From assembly GCA_033439685.1 (NCBI GenBank), contig JAUEDM010000006.1, positions 2,604,001 to 2,668,000 on the forward strand: a stretch of DNA of 64,000 nucleotides, written 5' to 3'. Each line of letters begins with the position of its first letter. The first letter of the stretch is position 1. Source of the DNA: Apodospora peruviana (taxonomy: Eukaryota > Ascomycota > Sordariomycetes > Sordariales > Lasiosphaeriaceae). A model generated the notes under the pieces. That model was given only the letters and a program-made list of their open reading frames with translations, was not told the DNA's origin and searched no databases. Positions 10,453-22,759 of this stretch are shown here, piece by piece. The position numbers were made by a program, and so were the translations under genes.

Positions 10453-13400
10453 TTACGACCTTCCACGACCTTTACCCTTGCCAACTCCCCCATTCATCGT
10501 CGGCCCCTGTCTCTTCCCTTCTCCGAGCGCTCTTCTGCCGGAATTTATTCCCCCTCTGCCACCCCGTCCACCTCTACCGCCGCCGCGGCCTTTAAAGCCA
10601 TCGCCGCCGCGGCCACCACGGCCTGAGCCGATCTTGGCCTTGATCGCCTTCGCGTCATCAATATCCATCCCATCCTCCTCCTCGTCATCGTCATCAGCAC
10701 CCTTGCGACTATTGTTCCACTTCAACTTTCCGCGGAGACCTCTCCTCGGGACATCCTTGCCCCTCAGCGCAGCAACATACGCGCCAACACCGCTCTCCTC
10801 CTTCGGGGTATCAATATCCATCGCTTCGTCGTCATCCTGCCCAAGGATGAGCTTTCCATCCAAGTCCATCTTGGCCTTGGTCTTGCCCGGACGCTTCATC
10901 TTGACGGGCTTCGTAGACGAGATGTTAGCCAGCGCATTCCGGTCGAGCAGGTCGAGCGGCTCCTCTTCGTCCTCCACGATATACGCATTGCCTCCTTTCT
11001 GTTGAGCGGGTGTTCCCTTCTTGGTGGACTTCTTGCCAATCATTTCGCTGTCGGAGTCGTCAGAGTGCTCAGACTCGTCCGCGCTGCTGTACAGAGTCTG
11101 GTCGTATTCACTCTCGAACCGCCCGGCGCGCTTGCCAGCTTCTTCATCGTCGCCCTCTCCGCCCTTGGCAGCATCCTTCTTCCTCTTGTTCCGCTCCTTG
11201 GTCTTGCGGATATTGACAATAAGCTTCCGGTCGTCTTCAGGGCAGCACTTGTGGACAACATCGTAGCCAAAGCGACGGAGCATCCGTTCGATAATGTGCT
11301 TCACCTTGGCTCGGAAGTGCCCCTTGTGCTCGTGACTCCATACCATCACATTGGGGATAAGGGTAGCGAGACGCGGCAGCATCAGTCCAGTAGGTAGACT
11401 GATGACGCATACTTTAACAAACCCGAGGACACTCTTGACAATTTCCCGGTTGTTGGAAGTCAAGAACAGATCCATCGTCTGTACAAGATCTGCCAGAGTC
11501 TCTTGCTTTAAGGACTCACGGAACTCGTAAAGAACGCGCGTGATCGCTGTGATAGAAGCTGAGATCATGTGAGGTGTGCTGCCAGCAAGACCAGCGCTGA
11601 CCATGGTGATGTACTCTTCGATGGAAGCTGATGCCATGGGGGCGTCCTTGGGCATGTGAGGAACTTTGCTATTGTCGATCAGAGCACCTTCGGCAGACGC
11701 CATCGTGTGACCCATGAGGACCAGTACGTCAAACGCTGCTGTCCGTGCCTTTTCGTTGTTCTCCTTGCAGCTAATGACTACCTCGGATAGAATGGCAGGA
11801 ATAAAGTGGAGTGAGGTCTTTGGGATTAGTGGGATCAAGGCCGCAATCGCTGCAAGACGCTCTCGCCTGGCGGGTGCTGACACCTTCTCCGCGCTGGACA
11901 GCAGGAAAGTTTGAAGCTCATCTGATCTTTGATCAAGAGCGGCTCTGCCCATTGGCGAGTCCGCCATTCTTGGAATCATCTTGTACGCCTTCTTTTGAAG
12001 CTGGGGATCATCGTCTCTGTTTATCACCAAGGACGCAATCCTGAAAAGGGCCTCGAAACTCTCCCGAGGGAGATATATCGACATGGTGACGACAAGATCC
12101 ATTAGTGTGTGCGCAGTACTTGGTAATTGCTCTCCCTTGTTTGCCTTCTTCTCTTTCATCCGCTGTCTCTCTGCAAGGACTCCCGTTTCGGGAGCTTCTT
12201 GCAGAGCCTCAGCAAGCTTCTCGCATACCAGGTTGAACGTCTCGATGAGACGGTCGGGAGGTATTATGCTGAGATACGCGTTGATTGTCTGCAGGACTGG
12301 GCCGCGCTTCTGCGGCAATGTTGTGCTATAAACGTTAAAGAGAACAGCAAGGAAGTCGGCCGCAAATTTAAACCCGAGATATTCGAGGTTCTTTTGTGCG
12401 ACATCCTTGGAGACTCTGCTCTGCAAAACCGTGTTGTCGTCCTCTGTGATTGAAGCGATGGCTTCATTAGACTCGACAAGTGCCCGTAATCCACGGCAGA
12501 TCTCCAGACGCAAATCAACTTGCTCGTACAACAAATTCGTCAACATCTCGGCAAATGTCTGATCAAAGGCTTCTGTGAGATCCAACGGTAGATCACAGTA
12601 ACCTGGGAAGATCGACCAGATCTGATGCACCACCGTCTCGTAAATCTTGATCTCCATAGTCTTCTCGGCCTCACCATGCTCCAACACACGTTGGAACATG
12701 GCCGCGCTTAAGGGTACCAACTCGGACTTGAAGTGTGCCAGGTTGGTGTTTGCGACATAATCGCGAAGGAGAGGGAGCATCCAGGCTCTGCCCGGCTGGC
12801 CTTTCACAGGCTTAGCCAGATTCAGGGGCAGAACCCCGAGGACAGCCTCCGGACCCATTGCCCGAATCGCTTTCCCGAGCACTTCGTCCGCTTCCTGTTT
12901 GCCAGCAAACGAATTATTACCTCTCATCTCGCCAATATTCTTGGTCACCGCGAGCAGGTACGGCGCAGCTCTCCAGCGCAATGCATCAAACATGGCACCG
13001 AGAACATTCAACGTCTCGAGCCATGCTGCTTGAAATTTCACAGTCAGAAGTCCCTCGGCCACAGCCACCAACTGTTGGATGACCTTCTCGTCGTAGATTG
13101 ACGGGTCCAGGAGGACTTGGTCAGGAATACAGTTCGACATAAACGACACCAAGCATTCCGAGGCAGAAAACCGGATGTTCTTGGACTCGGATTCGAGATA
13201 TCCTGCCACCATTATAAACGGATTTACCAGCTCCTGGAACGTTTCCTCTGGAGAAATTTGTGCTGAGACGTCGTATGCCCTTGAAAGGATGGCAATCCAG
13301 GGCGGGAGCAACTGCGTGTCGTTAGCGGCGGGCCGCAGTTCCCTAATAATCTCTAACACACGCGGCAGTTTGGCTGACGCGACCTCGTCTGCGAGGCCCT

Positions 13401-14270
13401 CAAAGATCATTTCAAAGACGTCGAACACCGCCATGGTCATGTGATCGTTTCCGGACCGCGCAATGCCGAGCAGCATCTCACAAAGCGCTTCAATCTTCTT
13501 GCTAGGCCATCCTCTACTAGCGGAAGCAATCGACCTAACCAGCTGCAGCGCATGAATAAGCCCCGGGTCGTTCGCAGCAGACTCCTTCTTCTCCTTCTTC
13601 TCCTGGGCTGTCTTTTCCGCAATGATTCTGAGGCTTTGCATAGCTGTCTCTGCGCACATGGCCGCGGCCGGGTGGTCGAGGGACGGACTCGGGGGTGGGC
13701 TCTTCAAAATCGTTCTTAAGGCTTCTAGCGCCCGCTTCCGCACCTTCGGCCGGTGGTCAAGCGACAGGTTCAACAGTCCACCAACAGCCCTTCGAGGGCC
13801 CACCTGGGCGGTGCTCATCTCCCATGCCGTCGCATCCTGGGCGAGCAGCAGATTCTCTAGACATCCAATCGAGGATTTGATCAAAGGGGCATCGGCATCT
13901 GGCTGCGATAGCACTGGTGCGAGCAGAGACAGGATCTGGGTGAATTTCGCTCGGAGGAGCGGTTCCGGCGTAAAGGGGGTGACGATGTCGAGAAGATAAA
14001 CAACTGGAGGGGCTAGGTTCTTGTTGTCGAGAAGGCTCAGAAGTGCTGCGAAATACCCAGTGGGGCTGGCAGGCGTGTTGCGCTCCTTGAAGGTAGCCTC
14101 GATGCCCTCGAGGACAGCGGCGGTCTGCAATTCTCCATGGTCAGTGCCTCTCGGTCCGTGCAGGTTGGATTTTGCCAAAGGCAGGCGGAAAAGATGTATA
14201 CCTGTTTCTGATTCTGGAGATTCGGGGACCGAATCTTGTCCAGCTTCTCCTGCAGAGTTGCCGTGGCCAT
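10453..14270 (-). CDS. RRP12: Ribosomal RNA-processing protein Rrp12 (NUC173/HEAT-repeat)
   Basis: Rrp12 is a HEAT-repeat nucleolar protein that binds pre-40S and pre-60S particles and supports their maturation and export. Two exons (minus strand): 14270-14202 and 14124-10453, for 1246 aa. The 23-codon first exon ends ..LQNQKQ, and the 77-nt intron has GTATAC at the donor. The body is almost entirely helical repeats and includes the NUC173 region. The C-terminal 250 residues are charged and disordered, with acidic clusters (DDDEEEDG, DEEEPLDLLD) and then a Gly-Arg tail (RGGRGG, GKGKGRGRS) like RNA-binding RGG boxes. An ATG at 14178 inside the intron would give a shorter frame-compatible protein lacking the conserved N-terminus, so I prefer 14270. 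Confidence 0.93.
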
Positions 14271-14725
14271 ATTGGCGGTCTAAATGTCCTGAATATTGGA
14301 CAAAACCACCGGTCGTTAATGGGCAAATGCAGTCGTCAAACCAGAAATTTCACAAAACTCCCAAAAAGTTCAACGGTATCAACGATTAAACCCCACCACG
14401 CTAACGATAAGGGTTGTGGGGCACGTTTGGAGCTGTGGAGAAATATCAGGGTTAACCGTGGCGGGATCCATGTACGGGTTAAGGAACGAATGCTAACAAT
14501 TTACGGAGCCAGTGCTTGTCCTCAACACGGTTGTATAATCCGTACACCTTACAATGGACAAGGCGTCCTGTATATCCTGATTTGGTCCCAAGTCTCCAAG
14601 CAGAGGTGGTTGCGTGTACTTCATACACAGAAAATAATCGTCAATGTCGTGAACTACAAGTTCCCAACCCCCAAACGCCATAGCAAAAAAGCAAGCCGGC
14701 TGAGTGTCTGTCTCCAATGAGACAC
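14271..14725. other. RRP12 promoter side and SEC17 3' flank
   Basis: Spacer between two minus-strand genes. I see no gene; a TAATCCGTACACC word occurs near 14540. Confidence 0.6.
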
Positions 14726-15806
14726 TCAGGAGAACTCGTTGTCGGCCTCTTCGATCTGGCTCCCGATCTCGTTCACCAACGTGATCTTCCACTGGTCAAA
14801 GTTGCCCGCACGCCTGTAGGCTGCCACTCTCTCCTGGAAAACCTCCTGCTCGCCAGCTTCAACGGCCTCCACCAGGTCCACAAGGAACTGACATTCGCGC
14901 TGAGTGGCAAACGACGGGTCCTTCTCTCTGTACTTGTCAATGTTGCGCCTGGCGGTGACGATATCCTTGGTTGCCAGGATACAGAGACCGGCCTTGAGGT
15001 AGTATTCCTTGACCGAGTACTTCATCAGGTTGTTGCTGAGAGACGAGTCTGCCACCTTCTCATACTGTGAGATCGCCTTGTAGTAGTCGCCTTCAAGAGC
15101 CGCAATGTCAGCCACCTTGAGCCAGAGCTTATTCGCGAGACTATAGGCATTCTAGGTCAGTATTTAAACCGCAAGCACTCATCGGAGTCGCAATTACTTA
15201 CGCCGGCGCGTTGTCGTCCTCATACCACTCGGCCGCCTTCTCGTAAGCCTCCAGCGCTCGCTTACGGTCGCCAATCTCATTCTCGAAGACCTCGCCCATA
15301 TTTTCCATATGAGACGCGGCCCTCCTGTAGTTGCCCTTGCTCGTGTACTGGTCGATGGAGGCCTGAAGGCAGCGCACAGCGTCTTCCGGGCTGTCTTTCC
15401 TATAGACCTTGAAGGCCTGCAGCATGTTGTCGGCCGCATCATCGAGCTCCTTCAAATCGTTCCTATTGATCTTGGCCGCAAGCTCGAACGTTTTGCCGGC
15501 CTCTTTATCTGTGCAGCACCGCCGAGGTCAGCTACATGCCCCGTCGACCCAAACGACAATCATGCAGCCGCTACTCACAGTTCTTCTGCAACCGGAATGC
15601 GTTGGCCGCCCGGACGTAGAGTTCGACAGCATCCTGCAACTTGTCTTCCTTTCTGCTGAAGAAGCTGAACCCTCCGGTTGAAGCGCGAAGCTTTTCCGCC
15701 TGTTGCCGTCTGTCCTCAGTAATGCGCTCTCGAGGAGGGGCAACTCGTAGCGGGGTCAGAATGCGAAGCGTACCTGTTGAATAAGAGAACGCGGATCATC
15801 TGCCAT
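14726..15806 (-). CDS. SEC17: Alpha-SNAP, Sec17
   Basis: Sec17 recruits the ATPase Sec18/NSF to SNARE bundles for disassembly after fusion. Four exons (minus strand): 15806-15774, 15699-15579, 15508-15202 and 15140-14726, for 291 aa, the normal family length. The start MADDPRSLIQQ is followed by AEKLRAS, then FSFFSRKEDKLQDAVELY, the TPR-like helical repeats (NYKEAGKTFELAAK, MENMGEVFENEIGD) and an acidic C-terminus ending ADNEFS. The third intron has two possible acceptors. I chose the one ending CCTATAG because it gives the family-like join NAPA|LANKLWLK and keeps the frame. VTI1, its SNARE substrate, lies 6 kb away. Confidence 0.93.
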
Positions 15807-16234
15807 TGTGTCTAGGCTTTGGGAAGTGGTCTATAGAGGTAATCGTACCGGGAATGGGGTCGCACTGTCGAGAATGGATAGAGTTGCTTGACGGTTGATG
15901 AGAATGTCGTGTCGCTATCTGGTACGTAACCTGAAGGCAGTGAGCGGGGCGCAAGAGTGTCAGGAAACAGCCAACCCTCTGGAGCTGAAAGCAGCTTATG
16001 AGGCCAGCTGAAACAGGACAGTTTGCTAATCACACACTTCCAGCTACCTAAAGCAGTTAGCCACGGAGGTCAATTCATGACTCCCCCACCCCCCGGGTAT
16101 TATTTTCGAAGTTTAGATGAAAGCCAACGACAAACCTCAAAGAAGCTTCGATCAAGCCGAAGACTACATATACGTCTCACACCAAACATCACCGCATGCC
16201 AACATTTAGAAATTCAGCAAACAGATCCTCGACG
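15807..16234. other. Divergent promoter region SEC17 / GatC-like gene
   Basis: 428 bp shared upstream region of two divergent genes. No gene is seen. A second in-frame ATG for the right-hand gene lies at 16196. Confidence 0.6.
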
Positions 16235-16864
16235 ATGAACCCTCCAATTTGCCGAAACTGTCTGTTGCGCATCGCCCGGCGCGCAGCCCACCCGACTCAC
16301 CAAACCCTGCGACAACTCTCCTCTTCAACATCATCATCACCACCAACAAAACAAACCGACCCAGCATCCCTCCTCGCCAACCCAACCTGGTCAATCCGGT
16401 CCCTCCTTTCGCCTTCTTTGGCCTCACCCTCCAACCCTGAAACAAAAATAACGCCCTCACAGCTATCCCACCTTCTCCGCCTGTCCGCCCTTCCCCAACC
16501 CACATCCCAAGCCGAAACCGCGTCAATGCTCTCAACGCTCCAGTCCCAGCTCCTCTTCGTGCGCGAGATCCAGACCGTCGACACCAAAGGCATTCAGCCC
16601 CTTCGTTCAATACGCGACGAGTCCGCCGCCGGCCTGTCAGAAGCTACCATCACGCTCGACACGCTCAAGGACGCTCTCGCCAGTGAAGAAGTCTTTGGCC
16701 ACTGCAGGCGACCACGCAGAGAAACAACAACATCAGAAGATACCCAAAAACAATTAGAAACCAAAGAAGCAGAGAACTGGGACGCCCTGGGCACCGCATC
16801 GGAAAAGTCTTGGAAGTATTTCGTCGTGAGAAGTGGCAAGCAGCAGCAAGAAGAACTTGAGTAG
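16235..16864 (+). CDS. Mitochondrial Glu-tRNA(Gln) amidotransferase GatC/Gta3-like subunit
   Basis: This subunit helps convert Glu-tRNA(Gln) to Gln-tRNA(Gln) in mitochondria with GatA and GatB. It is a single exon of 209 aa. An Arg/Ser-rich presequence (CRNCLLRIARRA) covers about the first 35 residues. The conserved block follows: NPTWSIRSLL, then ITPSQLSHLLRLSAL, then MLSTLQSQLLFVREIQTVDTKGIQPLRSIRDE, the last resembling the GatC helix that ends in a P-L-R motif. The C-terminus ends WKYFVVRSGK plus a Gln/Glu tail. An ATG at 16196 adds 13 residues in frame and cannot be excluded as the start. It could be called GatC or fungal Gta3; the two share this domain. Confidence 0.8.
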   Translation: MNPPICRNCLLRIARRAAHPTHQTLRQLSSSTSSSPPTKQTDPASLLANPTWSIRSLLSPSLASPSNPETKITPSQLSHLLRLSALPQPTSQAETASMLSTLQSQLLFVREIQTVDTKGIQPLRSIRDESAAGLSEATITLDTLKDALASEEVFGHCRRPRRETTTSEDTQKQLETKEAENWDALGTASEKSWKYFVVRSGKQQQEELE

Positions 16865-17445
16865 ATCCATGTGATAATACATGTACAGGTGGTGCGGTGT
16901 AATCTTCAAAGGAGACGCGGGTTCTTGCTTGAGTTTTAGAAATGCTGCTGCATATAATTCTGGTTTGGGTGGAATCAACCGGCCCAGGAGGTTGGACATT
17001 GTTGACTCGAGGGGATACCATTCATCATAATCCGGTGTGTTCAAAGGAAGCAACCACGACGAGCACGTGGCTGAAAGTTGTGCCAATATGCCTATGGCCC
17101 GTTCATAATGATTCATGACGAGGCATATCACACAGCCACTAAGAGCAATCCTATCGACATCGCAACGATAATAATTGCATTGTGCTATACCTAAGTTTGT
17201 CCCACCCCTTAACCTTGATAATGCCCATAAACCTACTGTCGAAAAGGAGACTGGAGGCTAACACTATATCCAGCAATTAAAACATATCAGTTTCCCTGGG
17301 TTCCCAACACTTGACCATTTTCCTTCTTTCGTGATTTCCTGTTTCCCCTAATTCAAAAAAAGAAAAAAGAAAGGCATATGTCAATCTTCATGCCAAGAAC
17401 AAAAGGGAAAAATCATGAACCAAGGTATCACTCAGAGTTAGTTAC
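16865..17445. other. Convergent 3' flanks
   Basis: AT-rich spacer where the GatC-like gene and the DUF726 gene converge. A minus-strand frame of 125 codons at 16754-17131 overlaps the coding end of the GatC-like gene and shows no recognisable domain. Confidence 0.55.
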
Positions 17446-19840
17446 TCACTTCTTGCCCCGATTCTTTCGAGCCCGGGTGCGGATAGCTTCCTGTTCGTTC
17501 TTCTTCTCCTTGGCCACCTCTTCTTCCAGTTTCTTGTTCTCGGAGGCGAGCTCGACCGCATCTCGCTTCTTCTCGCGCTCGCGGTTCTTCTCCTCCATCT
17601 GCGCCAGCGCCAACTCGTCCAAGTTTACTTGGCCTGGATCGATATCCTCCCAGCCGATATGTTGGAGGATGCTCCCGACGAGGAAACGGTATCTCAAGTG
17701 GCCACTGACCTTAGCAGAGACATCCACATTCTCGACACCGTCAATCCCCTCGATTCGCTCCAACCCGGCCACACCGTACTGGATACTGCTAGTCCGATAC
17801 AGAAACGCGAGGATATAGTCGTTCTCCGAATAGACGTTGACAAGTCGTCCCGCTACTACACTCTTCATTGCACACCACGCATGCGCGCCGGACGGCGCTG
17901 GCGTCCCCATCATGACCACATTTTCGACAAGGCCAAATACCCGCCTTTCGGCCAGAGTCATCAAGCAAGTGTAAATGACACGAGCACCGAGACTGAAGCC
18001 GATCAATGTGACGCCGCGCTCACCTTGCCCCTTGTTCATGATGATGTCCGCCAGAACGACGCCGGCCTTGTCGGCCCGGACCATGCCTACACTCCAGGGG
18101 TTATCGATGATCTTGCTGATCCTCAAAAGACCGATGGGCCAGAGGGCTTCGAACAAGCTGGCGAAAACTGGCGCCTTGTTAGTTGTCTTTGAAACTTTGA
18201 ACCTTGATCGTTTGGAACTTGGCTCACTTGTCCGAGCAATGATCTCCTTCTTTGCCATGGACCACGCCGTGCTCCTTAAGACGGTGTCGAGCGCGGTCCC
18301 CATCTTCAGCAGCGATTCAGTCTCCCATCTGACCGCATATACCTCACTCTGCCGTCCAAGAGCCCTCCAGGGGTTAGTCACATCGGTTTCGTCGTTTAGC
18401 CATCCGCTAATTGCCAAGACGACTCGCAACCGGCGACTATTGGTCTCAATTTTGCCGATCTCGGAATCCTCGCCGGTCGAACCACGTAAAGGGAGGAATG
18501 CAAAGTCGTCGACATCTTTGGCGTACTGCTCCATGGCCTTCCCAGATGCTCGGGCGCCGTATATCCCAAACAAAGAACCCACAACCAGGCTGCTCTCAGC
18601 CAGTGTTCCTAGCAGTCCTGCTGCAACAGATCCACCAAGTCCGATGCCACCGAGGACTGTTCCGAGGCCTGCAGCAACGAGAGGTGCAGCGAGACCGCCT
18701 GTGATCCCAATAACGGCCGCACCAGCAATCCCTGCCAGCCCGACCTTCCACCTTCTCGAGTTCTTGCCTTCCTCACTCTTTTTCTGGATTACCTCGTCCG
18801 TCGGTATGTCTTTGGCAAGCTGGGCTAGACTCTTTGCTACTCTGACCTCGTCTTCCGCGAGGGCACGGAGGGGAAGGCGAAGCGAAGAAGCAATATGGAG
18901 CAGAAGCAGGCGAGAGTAGGCGCTGTAGTGCTCCAGCGACAGCAGCATTAACAGTAGGGCGTGGAGCAGCAGAGTCCTCTTCTCTAGAGGGAGCGAGGAC
19001 AGTGTGGTCGGGATAGGAGGATAGTGCTGCATTAAACTCAAATCAGGAGTCTCCGAAGGAGGTGCTCTGGGTGCTGTCAAGTGGATAAGTCAGCCTGCGG
19101 GGACTCCATCTCGTCACGGGGCTGGAATATGTACCGCTTGTTCGGTTCCTGTTATTATTTGACGGTCCTCTCTTCGAACCGGAGGCAGAACCCGCCTGAT
19201 TCTGGCCGTCAGCGTTCTTCTTGACAGAGATGTCGCCCACCCTCTTGATGACGGCCAACTGCCATTTTTTGAAGTGCTGTAGGGCCTCCTTTTTCAGCTC
19301 CTGAAGGCGAGGAGTGGAGAGTGCATCCTCTTCTTGATCGATGGCGTCGCCGGGAACGGCCTCGACCCCGCTTGGAACACTACCAGATGAAGAGCCGGTA
19401 GTTGGTCGCGATGGGTTAATGTTCTCCTTTTGGGCTGCTGTCGCCTTCGTGTTGGGTCTATTTTGGCCCGGACTCTGTGGCTGGCTCATGCTGAGATCCC
19501 TGAGATGGGAGGGAAGCTTACTCCAGAAGCTCACCCGAGCAGGCCCGGGGGTATCATTGATGCCGGTCGAATCGAACACCTGAATGATTTGCTTTTGGAT
19601 GTAGTCGGTCGCCTTATTCACAAGTGCAGTTAATTCGCCTTTCTCGCTGGGTGTCAGCACAGTGCTGAAGTCCACCTCCCGCTTGGGCGTGTTGGGGCGT
19701 TGTTTTCCACCAGGGGCCATTTCTGCACAGTTGAGGTCGGGTGAGGTGGGTGAGTGTTGCGATGTTGGTGAAGCTGGCTCCACGGGTGAAGTTGGGTCCT
19801 TGGGGTCGAGCGGCCGACCCATCTCCTTGAGAACCTCCAT
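17446..19840 (-). CDS. DUF726 / TMCO4-like membrane protein with lipase-type GxSxG motif (yeast Mil1-like)
   Basis: Two exons (minus strand): 19840-19135 and 19073-17446, for 777 aa. The first 235 residues are disordered and rich in Ser, Pro and Thr (PTSPVEPASP), with a short helical patch. Exon 2 carries the DUF726 core: an N-terminal helical part, a long Gly/Ala-rich hydrophobic stretch (about residues 345-410, likely membrane-embedded), then an alpha/beta-hydrolase-like segment with VVLAISGWL and LIGFSLGARVIY, where G-F-S-L-G near residue 596 matches a nucleophile elbow. The end is a Lys/Glu coiled coil finishing RKNRGKK. Yeast Mil1 (YFL034W) and human TMCO4 are in this family; no substrate is established. 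The 61-nt intron joins AGC-G|CA without frame loss. Confidence 0.85.
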
Positions 19841-21155
19841 GACTGTAAATCAACAGGGAAGGCAGGCACAAGCGACGGGCGTGCACACGCGTGCGATCTT
19901 CCAGCGCTCCTGCCCCAGCAGCTATTAAAGTAAGTGAATGGGTCAGTTTCCACCTGGCCAGTCACTGCTTGGTCAGGTGAAAGCCGTATACCGTGTAAAA
20001 CGGCAACCGCACTCAAGGTGGGCGGAGGCCAAGTCGTGCAGAGATGAAAGAGGGCAATGAAGGCCTTCTTCTACCGAAAAGGAGGCAAACAGCTTTGATG
20101 GCACAGGAAACACGCCGTAGGAGAAGGCAACAAGCAATACTTTCATTCAGACTTGTCGGTTTGTTGTTTGCACGGCTATGTTGTCTGGTAACGCTGTTCC
20201 AGCGTTTTGGTGTTGCTTGCCTTCTGCTGTGCAACTAGGCGTCTGACTTTGACGTCACCGAGACCGGCCTCCGCAAATCTCATCTCAATTGTCAAACGCT
20301 ACCAGATCCTTTCCCAGGAATCGAAAGTCCCCAAGGCGGGGTCGTTGGGAGAGCAGCTTCCTTTTCAGATATCTCAAATGTGAGATCTTGAAATTAGCTC
20401 ATTATCGGGAAGGTCCATCGGCACATTCATCGTGCTGCGTTTTCAGACCTTATCTTATAAGTTGTTTCAGAGATCTAGATCGCTCTACTCCAGTGCTGAG
20501 TGGGGCTAAGGCGGCAGGCACTACCTACCTGACCTACTTAATGGTATTGCTTCACAAGACTACCTAGCTTTGTGGTCAGTGAGCATTGCATTTGCAAAAA
20601 TCGATATTAACTTGAAACTAAGCTTCAAAGTCCAAGGATACTTCATCCTTCCGCGTCCAAACCGTTCACCAGAAGTTGTATCCGTACGGGTTACGGATTA
20701 CACATGTACGGATATGTGTAAGTGATAAGGGTCCTAAAAGAGGCTAGTCTGCAGGTTCACCCTCTAAGATTACTCAGCAAGAGCAGTGGTTTCGTTGTTT
20801 GGGAGGGGCGGCCCGGCAAGGGGCTGTCAAGATCTCCGCCAAGCTTCGGTGATCTTCGCCCCACCTTTCCATGCCAAAGATGACGTGGGGTCGCGCCAGA
20901 CTTTAGCATTTTCCCCTGATTACACAACACACATTCCCGCGATCGGGCTCACAGAATAATAATTACCATCGAACGCGCCAGAACTCTCCCAGTGGTTTTA
21001 CGTGCGCCCCTTCCATCGATACACATTGCGAACCAATCACTACTCTGACGACGGGACCGACAAACGTCGGGCACCCGAAACACCCCGCATCATTCGTTGG
21101 ACATCTCCGACATCAAAGTCGATACTCGCGACTGTCTTTCTTCAGCACCGCCAAA
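19841..21155. other. Divergent intergenic region, no supported gene
   Basis: 1.3 kb between the DUF726 gene and YPI1. Candidate frames are short and unrecognisable. A palindrome-like cluster of TCCGTAC/GTACGGA words lies at about 20680-20720. Confidence 0.6.
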
Positions 21156-21817
21156 ATGGGATCCTCGGTCCCGCAACAACAGCAGCGGCAAACGGCCCAG
21201 CCAGCAGGCAGCCAGACACAGACACATCCACAACAGCAAACGCAGACGACCACGCGAACACAAGCCATCCTCCGGCTACGCGGGGCACACGTGCCCAACG
21301 CGAACAGGGTGCAGTGGAGCGAGGATGTGGTCGACAATGAAGGACTAGGTCGGAAACAATCAAAAGGTACCCCTTATATAACTCCCATACCATTACTGAG
21401 GTGCAACATACTGTTCCTAACCAAAATCTCACAGTATGCTGCATCTACCACCGACCAAAAGCAGTCGATGAGTCCAGCGGCGACTCGTCGTCCTCAGACT
21501 CGAGCTCGTCATCATCCGATTCAGACTCCGACAACGGAGGAGGACCGAGTAACGGAAAGAAAGGAGACGACAACGCGGCGGGAAAGAAAAAGAGTAACGA
21601 CCATCATGATCATGACTGCAACGGCCACCACGGCGACGGTCATAGCCACCAAAATAGGCGCGGGAGGGGGTGGCGAGATGGTGGAGGAGATAACAAAAAT
21701 GACCACGGCAGAAAAAGGAAACCGAGTCCCAATGCCTACGAAAAGATTCCCAAACCCCCTAAGCCGAAGGATGGGGAGCCGCATGACGGTGGGAAAGGGA
21801 AAGGGCCGGGTTTATAG
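21156..21817 (+). CDS. YPI1: Type 1 phosphatase inhibitor Ypi1 (inhibitor-3 / PPP1R11 family)
   Basis: Ypi1 binds and regulates the catalytic subunit of protein phosphatase 1 (Glc7), largely in the nucleus. Two exons: 21156-21366 and 21435-21817, for 197 aa. The N-terminus is Gln/Thr-rich. The family core is RVQWSEDVVDNEGLG followed by VCCIYHRP. It carries an RVxF-like PP1-docking motif (RVQW) and the Cys-Cys-x-Tyr-His block. The intron splits the codon for the Val in front of CCIYH, so the core exists only after splicing. The rest is disordered: a Ser/Asp run, a His/Asp patch (DHHDHDCNGHHGDGH) and a basic Gly-Lys tail. Confidence 0.92.
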
Positions 21818-22759
21818 TGTCGGGGTGTTGTGAGCAACTGCACTAAAATGGGTTGTGGTTTTGTACTGTAGAATACAGCACGGTAGAATAAATCATGATG
21901 ACGATGGCGATGTCATAATATTCGATGTGTTGACTGGGATTTTCTAGCCTAAGCGAAACAAGCACACGCAATACCGTACGAGATAAGCTATATTAGAGTT
22001 GCTGAGTTATAGTGCATCACAGACCTCGCCGCTTCTGGTGCGATACCCAGACATATCTCTATATATCACAAGAAACGTGGAAAGAAACCTTCCACCTCGC
22101 GTTCCTGTTACGAAGGAGTATCTAAGGTAGGAAGGTGGTACGCCCCGTTCCCATTCAATCTATACCTCCAAATCAAGTGAGGTTAGTTTAATCCACCCAT
22201 CTACTGGGTGCACCTAGACAACCAAGGAACGCCTTGAGCACCTAGATGCTATTATACACTTTTCCTTCACCTCTCTTCACCGCCACCCCACCGCTTTCCT
22301 TACCTTAATCTTAACCGAGGCTCCTACCGGTACATATAGGGGGTGGTGCCTGAGTGGTAAGCAAGGAGAGAAGTGTTTGTCTCGCCAGGTACTCAAGTGT
22401 CTCCCCTTCCTTCATGTTAAAAGAGGATAAACTGTAGAAGAAGAATAAATAATGTCAATGAGTGCCAATGCAAAAGATATCCATCCATATCACCATCTTC
22501 TCACTTCAGAGAGTGACAGGTTGTTTTGTGTCATTTCCCGCTTCCCCCTTTTTAACATCCCAACAACCCACATGACATGGTTCTATAACCCCCTACTTTC
22601 CACCTTTCATGAGGGAATCGAAAACCTGAAAGAACAAAAAACGAGGAAAGCAGGCGAAACGCTTTAAATAAAATCTTACACCCCGAGTCCCCAGCCCTAA
22701 CCGGCAAAATCGTACCATACCAGCGCAAACCACATATTAATACCACAACCTCCACTCTT
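21818..22759. other. Convergent spacer YPI1 / DENN gene
   Basis: 942 bp of AT-rich sequence between gene ends. No gene is seen. A GTGGTGCCTGAGTGGTAAGC segment near 22344 recalls a tRNA A box but has no matching B box. Confidence 0.6.

Noticed and set aside
10478..11005. Pro/Ser-rich 175-codon plus-strand frame
   Set aside because: It is the complement of the RRP12 acidic and Gly-Arg tail.
15141..15152. First acceptor (ending CCTAG) of the third SEC17 intron
   Set aside because: It breaks the frame with donor GTAAGT at 15201; the acceptor ten bases further restores NAPALANKLWLK.
16754..17131. 125-codon minus-strand frame after the GatC-like gene
   Set aside because: It overlaps coding sequence of the GatC-like gene and has no family features.
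22340..22400. tRNA-like A box (GTGCCTGAGTGGTAAGC)
   Set aside because: No B box, no acceptor pairing and no T-run terminator were found.
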